From NCBI GenBank assembly GCA_023105745.1, contig JALGQZ010000013.1:8737105-8801104 (forward strand): a stretch of 64,000 nt of DNA, given 5' to 3'. The DNA is from Austropuccinia psidii (taxonomy: Eukaryota; Basidiomycota; Pucciniomycetes; Pucciniales; Sphaerophragmiaceae). How positions within the stretch are numbered: position 1 is the first letter of the stretch; each line of letters starts with the position of its first letter. The position numbers were made by a program, and so were the translations under genes. This document shows positions 31,604-42,731 of this stretch, in pieces. Under the pieces are notes generated by a model, which was not told the DNA's origin, did not search any database, and was given only the letters and a program-made list of their open reading frames with translations.

Positions 31604-34600
31604 TTATTCATCAAAATCCTCTTCATCTTCAAATTGAGATTCATCTTCAACTTCCTCTTCTCCTTCTTCCTCTTCTTCCTCTGAGTCCAACTCTTTTCCT
31701 CTTGGATAGAACTTTTTTGTTTGACTTGCTGCAAACCTTCTTGCTAGCTTTGTACCATCTAATTCTTCCAGCTCATATGGACCATTGTTTATTTGTCTCA
31801 CAACTCTATAGGGTCCATCCCATCTATTCTTGAACAATAATCCCCATTGTGACTCTAATGCTTTATTGTATACAAGAACAATTTCACCTGGATGAATTGG
31901 CTTTCTTATTTGATGTGCTAATTTCCTGTCCCAATATTTTACTGAATCCTCCCTGGCCTTTTTTAATTTCTCTTTTGCCCTTTTTCTTATTTCTTCTTTT
32001 CCTGATAGCTGTTCAGCTCTTGCTTCCAATAAATCTTCTGTTGATTGGACTTTGTGCCATTCAATTGATAAGTATGTTTTTGCTTCAATGTCTATTGGTA
32101 GTACTGCCTTTTGACCAAATTGAAGCTCAAATGGGGAGTAACCTGTTGTTCGTTTGGTTGATATTCTGTCAGCCAATGTAACCAAAGGTAAGTATTCTTT
32201 CCATTTTGAACCATTTTCACCACACATCTTCACCAATGCATCCTTCAATTGTTTATGCCCCCTTTCTACCATTCCTTGTGACTCAGGGTAGTAGGGTGTT
32301 GTGACCCTTATCTTTGAGCCTGCTTTTTTTACTGCATCTTGCAATTCCTTTCCAAACTCAGGCCCTCCATCTACTGTAACCTCTTTTTGAACTCCATACC
32401 TGCAAATCCATTCAGAAGTGAACCATTCTGATACTGAGTTTGCTGTAAGCTTTACTAAACCAATTGTCTCTGGCCATCCTGAGAAATCATCCCTAGCCAC
32501 TACTAAATACTTCCATCTTCCTGCTTTTACATGTACTGCATCTATACTGTCTCTTTCAAATAATGTTGAGGTGAATGAGATTCTTCCTTCCTCTTTTTGG
32601 TGATAATGACTTCTCTTTTGACAAGCTTTACAAGATTTGACCCATTTTTTGACTATTTTCTTCATTCCTTCCCACCAAAATCTTTCTTTAACTCTTCTGT
32701 ATGTTTCATTTTCTCCTCTGTGTCCCATTTCTTCATGTAATGATTTTAATATTCTTCTTTGAGAACTTTGACTTGACACAACTACTTGTGGATTTGGTGT
32801 ATTTCTTCTTTTGAGTTGGCCTTCCTCCAGAAAGAAATTTGATGACTTCCTTTTAATTTTTTTGAAGTCATCCTCTTTACTACCAAAGGGCCTTTTCAAT
32901 GTATTTAAGTATTCCACCATTCTTTTCCAAAATCCTTCTTGCTTTGATGGTAGCTTTATTCCTGCCAATTTTATTATATTATTATGTTTTATTCCAAACC
33001 CTGGGTGTGGTTTTATCCATTCTTCTTCTTCATCAAAATCAGATTTTTCTTTTTCTTCATCTTCTGACTGAGGTCTTCTTGACAGCCCATCTGGCATTGT
33101 GAAGGTCTTCCCTGGCTTATGAGCTAAGTCAAAAGAAAACAATTGAATAAATGCAACCCATCTTGTCATTGGGGCATTTGGCAAACAGGGTGAGTTTATC
33201 ATTTCAATTAAGGCTTTTGCATCTACTTGTAGCTCAAAATGCTGTCCCCAAAGTACTTTTTGGAGTTTCTTGAGTATTTTGGCCACTCCACATAGCTCCA
33301 GCTTTGGCTGTGAGTATTTTGGTTCCAATCTTGACAATGTTATTGATTCATAAAGAACTGGTCTGTCCTTTCCTTCTTTGTCTTCTTGAGTAAGTACTGC
33401 TCCTGCAGCTATATAGCTTGAGTCTACTGCTAATTTAATCTTCCCTGCTCCCTTTTCATAATCCAAATTTTTTAATGTTATTTCCTCCCCTACAATTTTT
33501 CTTAACTTTTCAAATTCTTCATCACATTTAGTATTCCATTCCCATTCTTCATCATCTCTTGTTAATCTTCTTAGTGGTGATGCAATCTGAGAGAAATTTT
33601 GAATGAACATTCTAACATATGCACAAAGTCCCAAAAAGCCTCTTACTTCCTTTTTATTGAGGGGCTTTGGCCAACTTTGTATTTTATTAATCTTCTGCTT
33701 TGAGATTTTTCTTCCATTCAAAGAAACTACATGCCCTACTATGTCCAATGCTGGCACACAACATGCAAATTTGATACCTGATATGGTAAGTCCTGCCTCT
33801 TCAATTTTGAATAATATTCTCTCTAATGTAACTGCATATTCCCAAATGAATCTTCTTATCAAATTATTTTCTTGTAAAGTTTCATTATTATATGTTGATC
33901 TTGGACCTTTTATCCCTCCATCATCAATAAAAATTCCTACATTCTCTGGTATTTCTTCTTGAAGTATCCAAGTCATTTGGGCTTGATAAACTGAAACAGA
34001 ATTGGTTGCTCCTTGTGGTAATCTTGTGAGTTGTAGCCTTCCAAGTGGTGTTTCAAATGTAGTTAAGGGTCTTGTAGAAATGTCTAATTCTCTTTCATCA
34101 TACCCTCCCATTATGTCACCAAGTCCATAACAAGCTCTCCCTGAAAAGGCATCTACAAATTCTTCAATATGTGGTGGTAATCCTGCATCTTTAATTGTTA
34201 CCTTATTAAGATCCTGTAAGTCATGGACAATTCTAAGTTTTCCATTTGACTTTGCAACACAAAATACTGGACTTGTATAGCTGGAGGTAGACTGCTCATA
34301 CAAGCCTGTTCTAATCCTTTCCCTTACCAATTCAATAAATTGGGGTATTATAGGCTTTGGTATTGGTATTGGCTTCTTCTGCCAAGGTGTATGTGGTATT
34401 ACTGGTATTTTGTAGGGTTTTCCATATGAATGTTTTAGTAAACCCCTTTCCTCTGCACTGAATGAAATTGCTTTTTCTCTTAAAACTATGACACTCATCA
34501 GAAGACTCCTTTCTTCTTCTGAAAGCCATCCAGGGGGTCCAAAATCTATCAATTCAAATCTTTCTTGTGTTATTTTTGATGTGACCATAAATTTAGGTGG

Positions 34601-34747
34601 TTTTGGTGATAGTGGTGTATTATAAGGGTCTCTTGATAATGGTGGCATTCCCAAAGGAGGATTTATGTCTTGTGGCATAGGCTCATTAACTGGTTTGACC
34701 TTCTTGAGTACTGATTTGTATTTTGCTGCACTATTTTGGTAATCCAT
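31604..34747 (-). CDS. TE-D Pol: RT, RNase H, integrase (1047 aa, intact)
   Basis: ATG at 34747 (MDYQNSAAKYKSV). RT occupies about residues 130-400, with LRIVHDLQDLN, LPQGATNSVSVYQ and catalytic FIDDGGI near residue 272. RNase H follows at about 440-560: KLAVDSSYIAAGA, KLELCGVAKIL, LQVDAKALIEM, closing GKTFTMPDGLSRRP. Integrase has HEEMGHRGE...CKACQK near 665-705, then a core with DSIDAVHVKAG, TVDGGPEFG and ESQGMVERGHKQ, so all catalytic acids are present. A C-terminal SH3-like part (NRWDGPYRVVRQINNGPYEL) and an acidic Glu/Asp tail finish it. There is no protease and no chromodomain. It lies 9 kb from Gag with no open link. A good 3' splice site (CATTTCAG) ends at 34760, 12 bases before the ATG, so expression from a spliced RNA is likely. 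Confidence 0.95.
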   Translation of the reverse strand: MDYQNSAAKYKSVLKKVKPVNEPMPQDINPPLGMPPLSRDPYNTPLSPKPPKFMVTSKITQERFELIDFGPPGWLSEEERSLLMSVIVLREKAISFSAEERGLLKHSYGKPYKIPVIPHTPWQKKPIPIPKPIIPQFIELVRERIRTGLYEQSTSSYTSPVFCVAKSNGKLRIVHDLQDLNKVTIKDAGLPPHIEEFVDAFSGRACYGLGDIMGGYDERELDISTRPLTTFETPLGRLQLTRLPQGATNSVSVYQAQMTWILQEEIPENVGIFIDDGGIKGPRSTYNNETLQENNLIRRFIWEYAVTLERILFKIEEAGLTISGIKFACCVPALDIVGHVVSLNGRKISKQKINKIQSWPKPLNKKEVRGFLGLCAYVRMFIQNFSQIASPLRRLTRDDEEWEWNTKCDEEFEKLRKIVGEEITLKNLDYEKGAGKIKLAVDSSYIAAGAVLTQEDKEGKDRPVLYESITLSRLEPKYSQPKLELCGVAKILKKLQKVLWGQHFELQVDAKALIEMINSPCLPNAPMTRWVAFIQLFSFDLAHKPGKTFTMPDGLSRRPQSEDEEKEKSDFDEEEEWIKPHPGFGIKHNNIIKLAGIKLPSKQEGFWKRMVEYLNTLKRPFGSKEDDFKKIKRKSSNFFLEEGQLKRRNTPNPQVVVSSQSSQRRILKSLHEEMGHRGENETYRRVKERFWWEGMKKIVKKWVKSCKACQKRSHYHQKEEGRISFTSTLFERDSIDAVHVKAGRWKYLVVARDDFSGWPETIGLVKLTANSVSEWFTSEWICRYGVQKEVTVDGGPEFGKELQDAVKKAGSKIRVTTPYYPESQGMVERGHKQLKDALVKMCGENGSKWKEYLPLVTLADRISTKRTTGYSPFELQFGQKAVLPIDIEAKTYLSIEWHKVQSTEDLLEARAEQLSGKEEIRKRAKEKLKKAREDSVKYWDRKLAHQIRKPIHPGEIVLVYNKALESQWGLLFKNRWDGPYRVVRQINNGPYELEELDGTKLARRFAASQTKKFYPRGKELDSEEEEEEGEEEVEDESQFEDEEDFDE

Positions 34748-35752
34748 TTTGTAATATCACTGAAATGATTCTGTTTTTCTCTTTGATATTTTTATTTTTT
34801 ATATATTATTTTCTTTTTAAAACTGGTTAAGTTGAAATCAATATAGTATTAATTCTTCTATTTTCTTTATTTCTTCTCCTTATTTTAATAACTTATTAAA
34901 TTAAATAAATCTTCACTTCTGTTATCTTTTTTTCTGTCCATACATTTGAGGTTGCAGTTTAAGGTCATACAGGACCCTACAACTCAGGTGTGCAGACCCG
35001 GTATATTAGGTATACAAAATCCTGCCTTTTTATGTCATACAAGGACAATAAGACCCCTTGTCCATTTCTTCACAAGGGAGCAGTTTCATGTCATGCTGAG
35101 GACCTCCTGGTCTTCAATTTGACTTGATCCAAGGGCAGTTTTTTTTTTCTTTTCTTTAAGCTGAAAAATTCCTTATACTAATATCAACTTGAGCTACCTT
35201 GAGGCTTAATAATTCATAAAATGTTTGGGTTGATAGATATTTCTTTCTTCTTTTCAGTCATTACCAATCTCCTTGCATATTTCAATTCTAAATTTTTGTC
35301 CTTCTTTCTTTAATATTTTATTCTTTGGCCAATTTATCACATATATTTGAGGATTTTATTTGAACCATTTCAAATCTGACCTCTTCTTTCTTCACATTAT
35401 TTCTTTAATACCACTACTCCTTTCATGGACTAAAATAAAGAAATAGATTATAAGCCCTCAGGTGTGCCACCCCTGTAGTTTTAAGTCATACAAGGACTTA
35501 ACATTCCACTACTCCCTTCATGGATTCATTAAATTGCCAATTTTATATATTGAAAGAAATTCTCATAATTTTAGAGTTAAATATGCCTTCAGGATGTTTT
35601 TATGATAAGCTTAAAGGAAAGCCAGTCTATATTTATCATCTTCCAAAAAATTCATCATGTCATGATTGAGCTTTCAAGTTACTATTAAGAGATCTTTTTT
35701 TTTTATTTCTTCTTTCTTTCTGTAACATTAATCTTCAGGTTTGGGATAAGAC

Positions 35753-35767
35753 CCCCTCTCCATTTAA
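35753..35767 (-). promoter_or_regulatory. Internal polypurine-tract copy 1 of TE-D
   Basis: Minus strand TTAAATGGAGAGGGG, identical to the core of the 3' tract at 31492-31506. A candidate central initiation site for plus-strand DNA. Confidence 0.55.
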
Positions 35768-36842
35768 ATTTCTGTAGTTAGTTTTTCTACTTTCTTTGTA
35801 TTTTTTCTTTGATTCTTGTAATATTTGTTTTCCAAATTTTGAATTTTAGCTTTATTATTATTATTGTTATTATTATTATTTTGAGTCTTATTCATACTAA
35901 GAAGAGGTTTTAATTTCTGTGGTGGCCTGACACTATATAATGGCAGTCTACAAGGCTATAGCTCTAATCAACTCAGAGATATTTCCCCTCATCAGACCAG
36001 GTCTGACCTTGGCTGCTCAGTGTATATGTATTTTTTATGTACATATAGACCAGTTGTCCAAGTGCCACCTAGAGCAGGAAGACCATTAAAGCCTCTCTTT
36101 TCTGAATGAGATTTTCCTAATAATAATATTAATAATAAATATCATATTTCTAATCTTCAAATGATTGATAATTATTATGATTTTTTCTTTTTTTTCTTTT
36201 TTTTCTTTTTTTTGAGTATATATATATTTATATCTATTTATATATATATACTTGAATTTTTCATATATAATCTTATATAATATTGAGATTTTCATATTTA
36301 CAGTTTAAGGTCATGGTGGACTCATATAGTGGAATCTTCCTTTATTTAAAAATGATAAATTGAAAGTTTCAGTTTATAGTCTTTGTGGACTTTTAATATT
36401 TATTGAGTAAAAAGTAATAATAAAAAGAAATTCCAGCTTATAGTCTTGGTGTACTTTATTCTTTTTTTTTAATGAAGTTTGAAATAAATAATAAATATTA
36501 AATTAATTATCAAGATATTTTGAAATTAAAATAGATATTTAAAATGAGTATTCCAATACTCTTTAAACTTCTTTTGCTACATACTCCATATGGCTAATTT
36601 ATAATATCATGAAATAAAAAAATGTCCAGTTTAAAGTCATGGAGGACTTATACTGATGCATATCGATATTTTTACTCTGAGAAGGTATCAATATAATGTG
36701 AGTATTAATTGAATACCTATATATAATATTTCAAATAGTAATTCTCATAATATCTTTGAAGAAAAAATAGTAGAAATTTCTAAGTGAGATTAATTAATAA
36801 ATAGAGAAATAAGAATCCATTTTAAGGTCATAGAGGACCCAT

Positions 36843-37051
36843 TTTTTGAATAAATTTAAAAATAAATACTTGAATACCATACTGATTATCAAGCTATTGT
36901 TAACTTAATTATTAAAATAAATATTGAAAAGGATATTGTAATTAAGTGTATATATTAAGATGTTTATTAATATGGCTATGAAATAAGCAATAGAGTCATT
37001 AATTGTAATCCAAGTTAAAAAATAAGTCCAGTTTAAGGTCATAGAGGACCC
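36843..37051 (-). repeat. Direct duplication, copy 1 (TE-D interior)
   Basis: About 210 bp, nearly identical to 37352-37557, starting at TGAATAAATTTAAAAATAAA and ending with a hairpin copy. Offset about 508 bp. Confidence 0.85.
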
Positions 37052-37351
37052 AATTGACACTAATGAATATATATATTTTTTATTTTTAAAAAAATAAAAA
37101 ATAAAAATAAAAAATGAATTAGAAAAAATAAGAGATAAATTTAATTATTCCAATAATTTTCCAGTTGAAAGTCATGGAGGACTTTTTTCTTTTTTTTTAA
37201 GGTCCTACTATAATCAATCTTATAGCTTATGTGGTAATGAATATTTCTATATAGGATCATATTATTTTGATTAGAAATTAAGTATCAATTAAAATAGATA
37301 ATAAGTAGAGGAATAATTTTCCAGTTTTAGGTCATGGCGGACCTATTTTTT

Positions 37352-37557
37352 TTTGAATGAATTTAAAAATAAATACTTGAATACCATACTGATTATCAAG
37401 CTATTGTTAAATTAATTATTAAAGTAAATATTGAAAAAGATATTGTAATTAAGTGTATATATTAAGATATTTATTAACATGATTATGAAATAAGCAATAG
37501 AGTCATTAATTGTAATCCAACTTAAGAAATAAGTCCAGTTTAAGGTCATAGAGGACC
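37352..37557 (-). repeat. Direct duplication, copy 2 (TE-D interior)
   Basis: Partner of 36843-37051. The hairpins at the edges of the two copies correspond. Confidence 0.85.
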
Positions 37558-38059
37558 TAGCTAAATTAATTACTATCATTATTTTTCTTTCTAAATATAC
37601 TTGCTTCTTCAATTTTCTTCATGATATTGATCTTCATATTAAACAAAGATTTATATATTCATATATTTTTTTATTATGTAATATTTATAATCACATGCTA
37701 TTTTTATTTTATTTTTAATATCTGATTGTAATATATCACCTGAATAATGATTAAATTTGAGTTTTAACTATAATCAATTGATTGATTTTGCAATTTAATT
37801 ATTTTTTCTTTTGTTATTATTATTTTATTGTCACTATTACTATAGGATTTATTTTGAATAATCTTCTTTTTTTTTTTGACAAAAAAGACAATAATGAAGT
37901 ATTTCATCTTTTTTTTTTGATTATATTATTATTATTTTTCTATAAGTTTTATTTTCTTATTTAATTTTATTTATGATATATATATATATATATATTATAT
38001 ATACATTGTATGTTATTTAGTAAATATTTCATAATCATGATAATTTGTATTTTATTATT

Positions 38060-38597
38060 TTAGTACTGTACTTAGTGTGAATTACAGTACAGTACATCAT
38101 TGTAACTTTGTACTGTTTATCGCGACTTTTTTTTTTTTATTGTTCACATTCTTCAAAAAAAAATTAACAATATGATTTATTTCTTTTTTTTTATATTATC
38201 TTTCATTATATTCATTTTTTATGTTTGATCGCACGAGAGATCCTTTTTTTTTTTTTATTATTTTTGTTTTACAACAGTAAAGTAAGTTTACATTTGAGGA
38301 GCTTTACAGTACAGTACAGTACTGTACTGTAATTTAATGTAAAAATTTATTTTATATTGTGATTTTTGTTTTTTTATTTTTTAAAGTAGGTTGTACTGTA
38401 CTGTAGTCTCTTTGTTTTCAATCGCATCTATTTTTTTTTTCTATTCTTTTTATTCTTTTTTTATATTTCATCGCTTAAGCGATCTTTTCTCTTTTTTTTT
38501 AAAAAAAGAAAAACTATTAGTTTTTTTTTTAAAAAAATTTAATAAATGTTTCTTTTTTTTTATATATTATTAATTTTTGTTTTAATTTGAATCGCGT

Positions 38598-38630
<33 letters not shown>

Positions 38631-38945
38631 ATTTCTACTATATTTTTTTTTGTTTTTTTTTTTTTTTTTTTCTTTTCTTTTCTTTTTTTTTTGTTTTTTG
38701 GATTGCAACTAGTTTTTTTTTTATTTATTTATAATCTATAAATAACTTTTTTTTGTATTTGATTTAGTTTGGTACAGTAGAGTAGACTAAATGTGTGGTA
38801 TAGTACAGTGCTAATCTGTACTGTCTTTTCATTCAATCGCGACTCTTTTTTTTTTTTTTAAAAAAAATAAAATAAAAACATAAACAATTCTATTGTTATC
38901 GCTTTGTGTTTTTTTTTTTGTTTTTTTTTATTCTACTTTAATATT
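38060..38945. repeat. Recurrent ATCGC plus T-tract region
   Basis: At roughly 50-150-bp intervals an ATCGC-type word is followed by a long T run: near 38119, 38228, 38421, 38470 (a perfect palindrome ATCGCTTAAGCGAT), 38590, 38701 (degenerate), 38836 and 38899. Between them lie palindromic GTACAGTAC/TACTGTACTG words. Almost the only CpG in this stretch. Confidence 0.6.
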
Positions 38946-38949
38946 TAAA

Positions 38950-39630
38950 TAATATTAATAAATCCTTATATTTGGTTTAATTTTTATTTATTTTTGTATA
39001 TTTATTCATGTTTATATATATTTATATATTTATATTTATTTATATACATTTATATTTATATGTATTTATATATTAATTTATTTATATAGTTTTACTTATA
39101 TTTATTTATATTAATTTATATAAATTTAGTTTTTATTTATTTGTATTTATTTATCTGTATTTATTTAATTATACTTATTTGTTTATATTTATATTTATTT
39201 ATACTTATATTTATTTATTTTTATATACATTTATTTCTTTAGATATATTTATATTTATTTATTTATATTTGTTTACATATATTTATATTTAATTAAAATC
39301 TATTTATACTTATTTAATTATATTTATATTTATATATATTTGTATATACTTATTTGTACTTATATATATTTATTTGTATTTATATAAATTTATGTGTATT
39401 TGTGTTTATATATATTGATATATATTTATTTCTATTTATTTGTATATATATATTCAGTTAAGCTTATTTATACTTATCTATATATATTTATATTAATTTA
39501 TATTCATATTTGTATACATTTATTTGTATTTGTTTATATTTATATATATTTATTTATATTTATATTTATATATCTTTATTTATATATATTTATATTGGAT
39601 TATATTTATATATATTTATATTTGTTTAGA
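38950..39630. repeat. TTTATA/TTTATT minisatellite
   Basis: About 680 bp of imperfect TTTATATTTATT units with drift. Open frames across it are artefacts of the repeat. Confidence 0.85.
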
Positions 39631-41665
39631 AGAAATTAAATAAAGATAAATTAAACTTTGAAATTAATTAAAAATATAAATTAAACTAAAAAACTTGCAA
39701 AGAACCAACAAGTTTATTTTATTTCTAGTGTTATGATGGTCAAGTTGTGGGTGAGCAAAAAGCCTTCTCTTCAATATAAAAGGAGCTACATTTTCAAGCT
39801 ACTCTCCCATGCTTTTCATAATGATTTTTTTTAAAGTAATTTTTTTATTTATATATTTAGAGAAAAAATATTCTAATTTTTTTTGTTATGATTTAAACCA
39901 AGTGAGGTTAAAAAATAAATTATGTAGGGTCAACCTGGCCAGTTGCCTCTGTATATTTATTATTTTTGAATGACCTTGATAATATCTATCAATATATATA
40001 TTCAAGGTGAAAATATTATTCTGAACTCTATAGTATTTAATCAATAATATTATTTATATTTATTCATCATTCAGGGACATATCCCTTTTAATATAGCTGT
40101 TTTTTTATTGAATTTAAAATTATATTATCTTCACAAAATCACTTAAGGATATCCATATAACATTATTTTTTTTATCAAATAATAATGTTACTAAATTAAA
40201 ACAATAGTTGTTTCTTAGATATAATATGTTATTGGGATTATATATCATCCCTTAGAATATTATAGTATTATGATATTATTCTTATTTTAATATTATTTTA
40301 CTTTCAATATTATAATATTATGATACTTATATTATTATAATATTATCTTATTCAATATAGCTTTATATTGATGTGCTATATTTATTCCTCCTTCCTCATG
40401 AATTGGTTTTCCTTTTGTTTATTTCTGGTTTTGATTTCTTTTTGAAGCAAGGGGGGTGGCCAGTTTTTTTTATTAATTTTTTTTTTTTTTAAAAAAAAAA
40501 AATTAAAAAAATTAAACAAAAATTAAAAAAATTAAAAATTGAAAAAAGAGAAAAATTAAATTAAAAAATCTGGTCACTCCTCCTTGTGAGTTGGATTCTT
40601 TGTATGTGCTATGTGTGTATGCATGCTGTGTGTATGTGTGTAGCATGTATGTGTATTGAGTAGTTCAGCTCAATAATTTCCATTTTGGCTTCCTGATTGA
40701 TTCAGTTCTAGAATTTTAAGATAAGTTTCTTTATAATTTCTCTTGAGGATTGATACTATACATAACTGATGAGTGGCTTTTTTCTTTCTTGTAAAATATA
40801 TTGTCTTCTTGTAGTGAAAAAAATCTTGAAGTTTTTTTTTTATTCAACATTTCCTTTTTTTTGTGGAAAATGAAGAAATTCTGTGCTGTATATTTGAGAT
40901 CTTCAATATTAATTTGAGCTCTACTCTTGTATTGGTAAGTTAATGAAACTTCTTTTCATTTTTTTCAATTTCAACATAATACTGATTAATCCTTCCTTGT
41001 TTTCAGATTATTTTGTTGAATTATATTTTGAAATTATTTTCTTTTGAAATTGAAACTTTTTTTTTTAACAAAAAATGATCTTCTTTTGAAGAAGTGCAAT
41101 GATAAGTGATTTTTTTGACCTTATGAAAGGTAATTATTTATGAAATTTATAATTCAAGAGATATCTAAGTACTTCATTAATGGAAAATAAGCTATTATTT
41201 AATATTAAATTAATAATTATTTATTAAGGTAAAATAACTGAAATTGATTTTCATTGATTAGAGCTATAAACTGATGTTTCATTATTAAAGTCCCACTTTC
41301 CCCAAAACTTATAGCCACTTGTGCTTTGGGTGGTATAAGAAATAGTTAACCACCCCTATTTTTTTTAACTATGAAAAACTACTGATACTAATACAGAATA
41401 AAAAAAAACTAAAACATTCTTTCTAGATGAATTTTATAAGCAGCTCTTTTTTTCCCTTTTTTTTCTTTTTTTTAATACTAATTGAAATATCTTTACCACC
41501 ACTATAACTTCTGATCTCCATATCAATTATTAATTTTTATTGTTTTATTAGTTATATATAGATTTTTTCTTCATTGATTTATTGATTATTAATAGATTTT
41601 TCATATATATATATTTTTTTATGTTTTTTTTTGATACTATTACAGAAAATACAGAAATCAAATTT

Positions 41666-41809
41666 GCAGTTTAAGGCCATGCTGGGCCATCATGTATCAT
41701 TGGTCCTTGCATTTGTTGATATATTCTTCTTTGATGAACTGACTTAAAATACAGTAAGAAAAACAGTAAATAACTAGTTGAATTGCAGTTTAAGGCCATT
41801 CTGGGCCTT
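41666..41809 (-). repeat. Hairpin repeat copies 14 and 15
   Basis: 41666-41688 and 41785-41809, both CAGTTTAA followed by a GGCC/GGCC stem with loops ATGCTG and ATTCTG. Copy 15 contains the stop codon of the 242-codon ORF (KGPEWP then TAA). Confidence 0.8.
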
Positions 41810-42518
41810 TGATTTTCTGAAGAATAATTTTCTTAAAATAATCTTGATTCTTCTTCATTTTCATTTCAATCTTACTGATGACAATTTCTTTCCATAACTT
41901 ATTCCATTCTTCTTTCTTCAAACAAAACTGGTGATTCTTCATTATAATTATTAATTGTAAGACTTTATACTCTAAATCAAAATCCAATCCCTTTTCAATA
42001 ATATAGCAGTCCCCTCTCCATTTAATACTTCTACCCTCAATTTGATATTCTTCAAGGCAAAACCATCTCTGAGCTTGTATTGTTCCCCAGTAAAGACTGC
42101 TCCTTATATCTGAATCCATATAGAGAATTTCATTCCAATAGTCATTATTGAGATTTCCTTTAATTCCATCATAATTAAGTATATCCATAAATTCTAGTTT
42201 TGAAAGGTTTGATCCAGGAAGTTGGGTTAAATAGGCTTCTGCAGGGGTTTCTTGAGTAATATCTTCATTTCCAAATAAATCTTCAAATTCAATAAAGGGG
42301 ATACTTTGAATAATTGGTATCTTGAAGTATTCAATAATTGGTAAGCCCCATCTTTGGTCTTCATTGTTAAGTCCTTGAAAATGATGATTAATCCAGAGGT
42401 CTTGGCTTTCTTCATTTATTTCTGAGTGTGGCCAATAGATCCAGATGGTATTGTCTGCTTCATTAGTTTCAGACATGATGATTATAAAATATAAGATATA
42501 ATAAAAAAAGTTGCTCAT
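41790..42518 (-). CDS. TE-D accessory ORF (242 aa), paralogous to the Gag C-terminus
   Basis: Start ATG 42518 (MSNFFYYILY); an inner start (MSETNEADNTIWIYW) may be the real one. No known domain. Residues about 78-180 align with the end of the Gag-protease ORF and its extension. Shared words: IPFIEFEDLF against LPYIEFKDIY, then LPGSNLSKLEFMDILN against LPGYDLSKLDFMELLN, and GIKGNL in both. The Lys-rich C-terminus ends inside hairpin copy 15. A PPT-like tract lies within it (42011-42025, encoding KWRGD). Probably arose by duplication inside the element. Function unknown. Confidence 0.75.
   Translation of the reverse strand: MSNFFYYILYFIIIMSETNEADNTIWIYWPHSEINEESQDLWINHHFQGLNNEDQRWGLPIIEYFKIPIIQSIPFIEFEDLFGNEDITQETPAEAYLTQLPGSNLSKLEFMDILNYDGIKGNLNNDYWNEILYMDSDIRSSLYWGTIQAQRWFCLEEYQIEGRSIKWRGDCYIIEKGLDFDLEYKVLQLIIIMKNHQFCLKKEEWNKLWKEIVISKIEMKMKKNQDYFKKIILQKIKGPEWP
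42011..42025 (-). promoter_or_regulatory. Internal polypurine-tract copy 2 of TE-D
   Basis: Minus strand TTAAATGGAGAGGGG, identical to the 3' tract core, here inside the 242-codon ORF. Confidence 0.55.
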
Positions 42519-42616
42519 GGTTTCTTGATGTTAAAAAAATATGAATAATTATAATAGTTTCTTGGTAAAGGTGGATGAAATAAATAATCTAAGTAAAATA
42601 TTTCTTAAACAATTAA

Positions 42617-42731
42617 TCCTCTTTGATAAGGCAGGAAGTCACTGCCAAAAGCTTGAATCAATTAAATTTTTAAGTAATAAGGTAAGAAATATTTGGGTCC
42701 TCTTTGATAAGGCAGGAAGTCACTGCCAAAA
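42617..42731 (-). repeat. Two identical 34-bp hairpin repeats
   Basis: 42617-42650 and 42698-42731 are identical, 81 bp apart. Each contains GGCAG/CTGCC arms round a 7-base loop, and on the minus strand each encodes FWQ followed by TGA. Confidence 0.85.

Larger units (their letters stand above)
34954..37557 (-). repeat. Dispersed hairpin repeat, 13 copies in TE-D
   Basis: Plus-strand core CAGTTTAA followed by a 3-5 bp stem around a 6-7 base loop. Approximate copies: 34954-34976, 35030-35046, 35081-35104, 35475-35500, 36301-36322, 36370-36393, 36433-36457, 36626-36650, 36817-36840, 37028-37050, 37161-37186, 37321-37344, 37535-37557. Stems are GGTC/GACC, AAGTC/GACTT or AGTC/GACT, so both arms change together. 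All are in one orientation. Two more copies lie at 41666-41809. Confidence 0.8.
34748..41665 (-). other. TE-D AT-rich non-coding interior
   Basis: Nearly 7 kb without a convincing gene. It holds the hairpin series (34954-37557), an internal polypurine-tract copy, a 210-bp direct duplication, the ATCGC/T-tract region, a TTTATA-type array and A/T palindromes near 40470-40570. Open frames here are runs of Phe, Tyr, Ile and Lys from simple sequence. Confidence 0.7.

Noticed and set aside
34954..37557. CRISPR-like array from the hairpin repeats
   Set aside because: Spacing is irregular, copies are imperfect, and the host is a eukaryote.
37782..38573. Short Phe-rich membrane-like frames
   Set aside because: Produced by T-tracts; no conserved feature.
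38950..39630. Telomeric or centromeric satellite
   Set aside because: Units are imperfect TTTATA words, not TTAGGG, and lie inside a retrotransposon.
39394..39639. 81-codon open frame rich in Tyr, Ile and Leu
   Set aside because: It is the TTTATA-type minisatellite read in frame; no start context or domain.
34748..41665. Mitochondrial origin, suggested by extreme AT content
   Set aside because: Both LTRs, the tracts and Pol of TE-D bracket the region, so it is an element interior.
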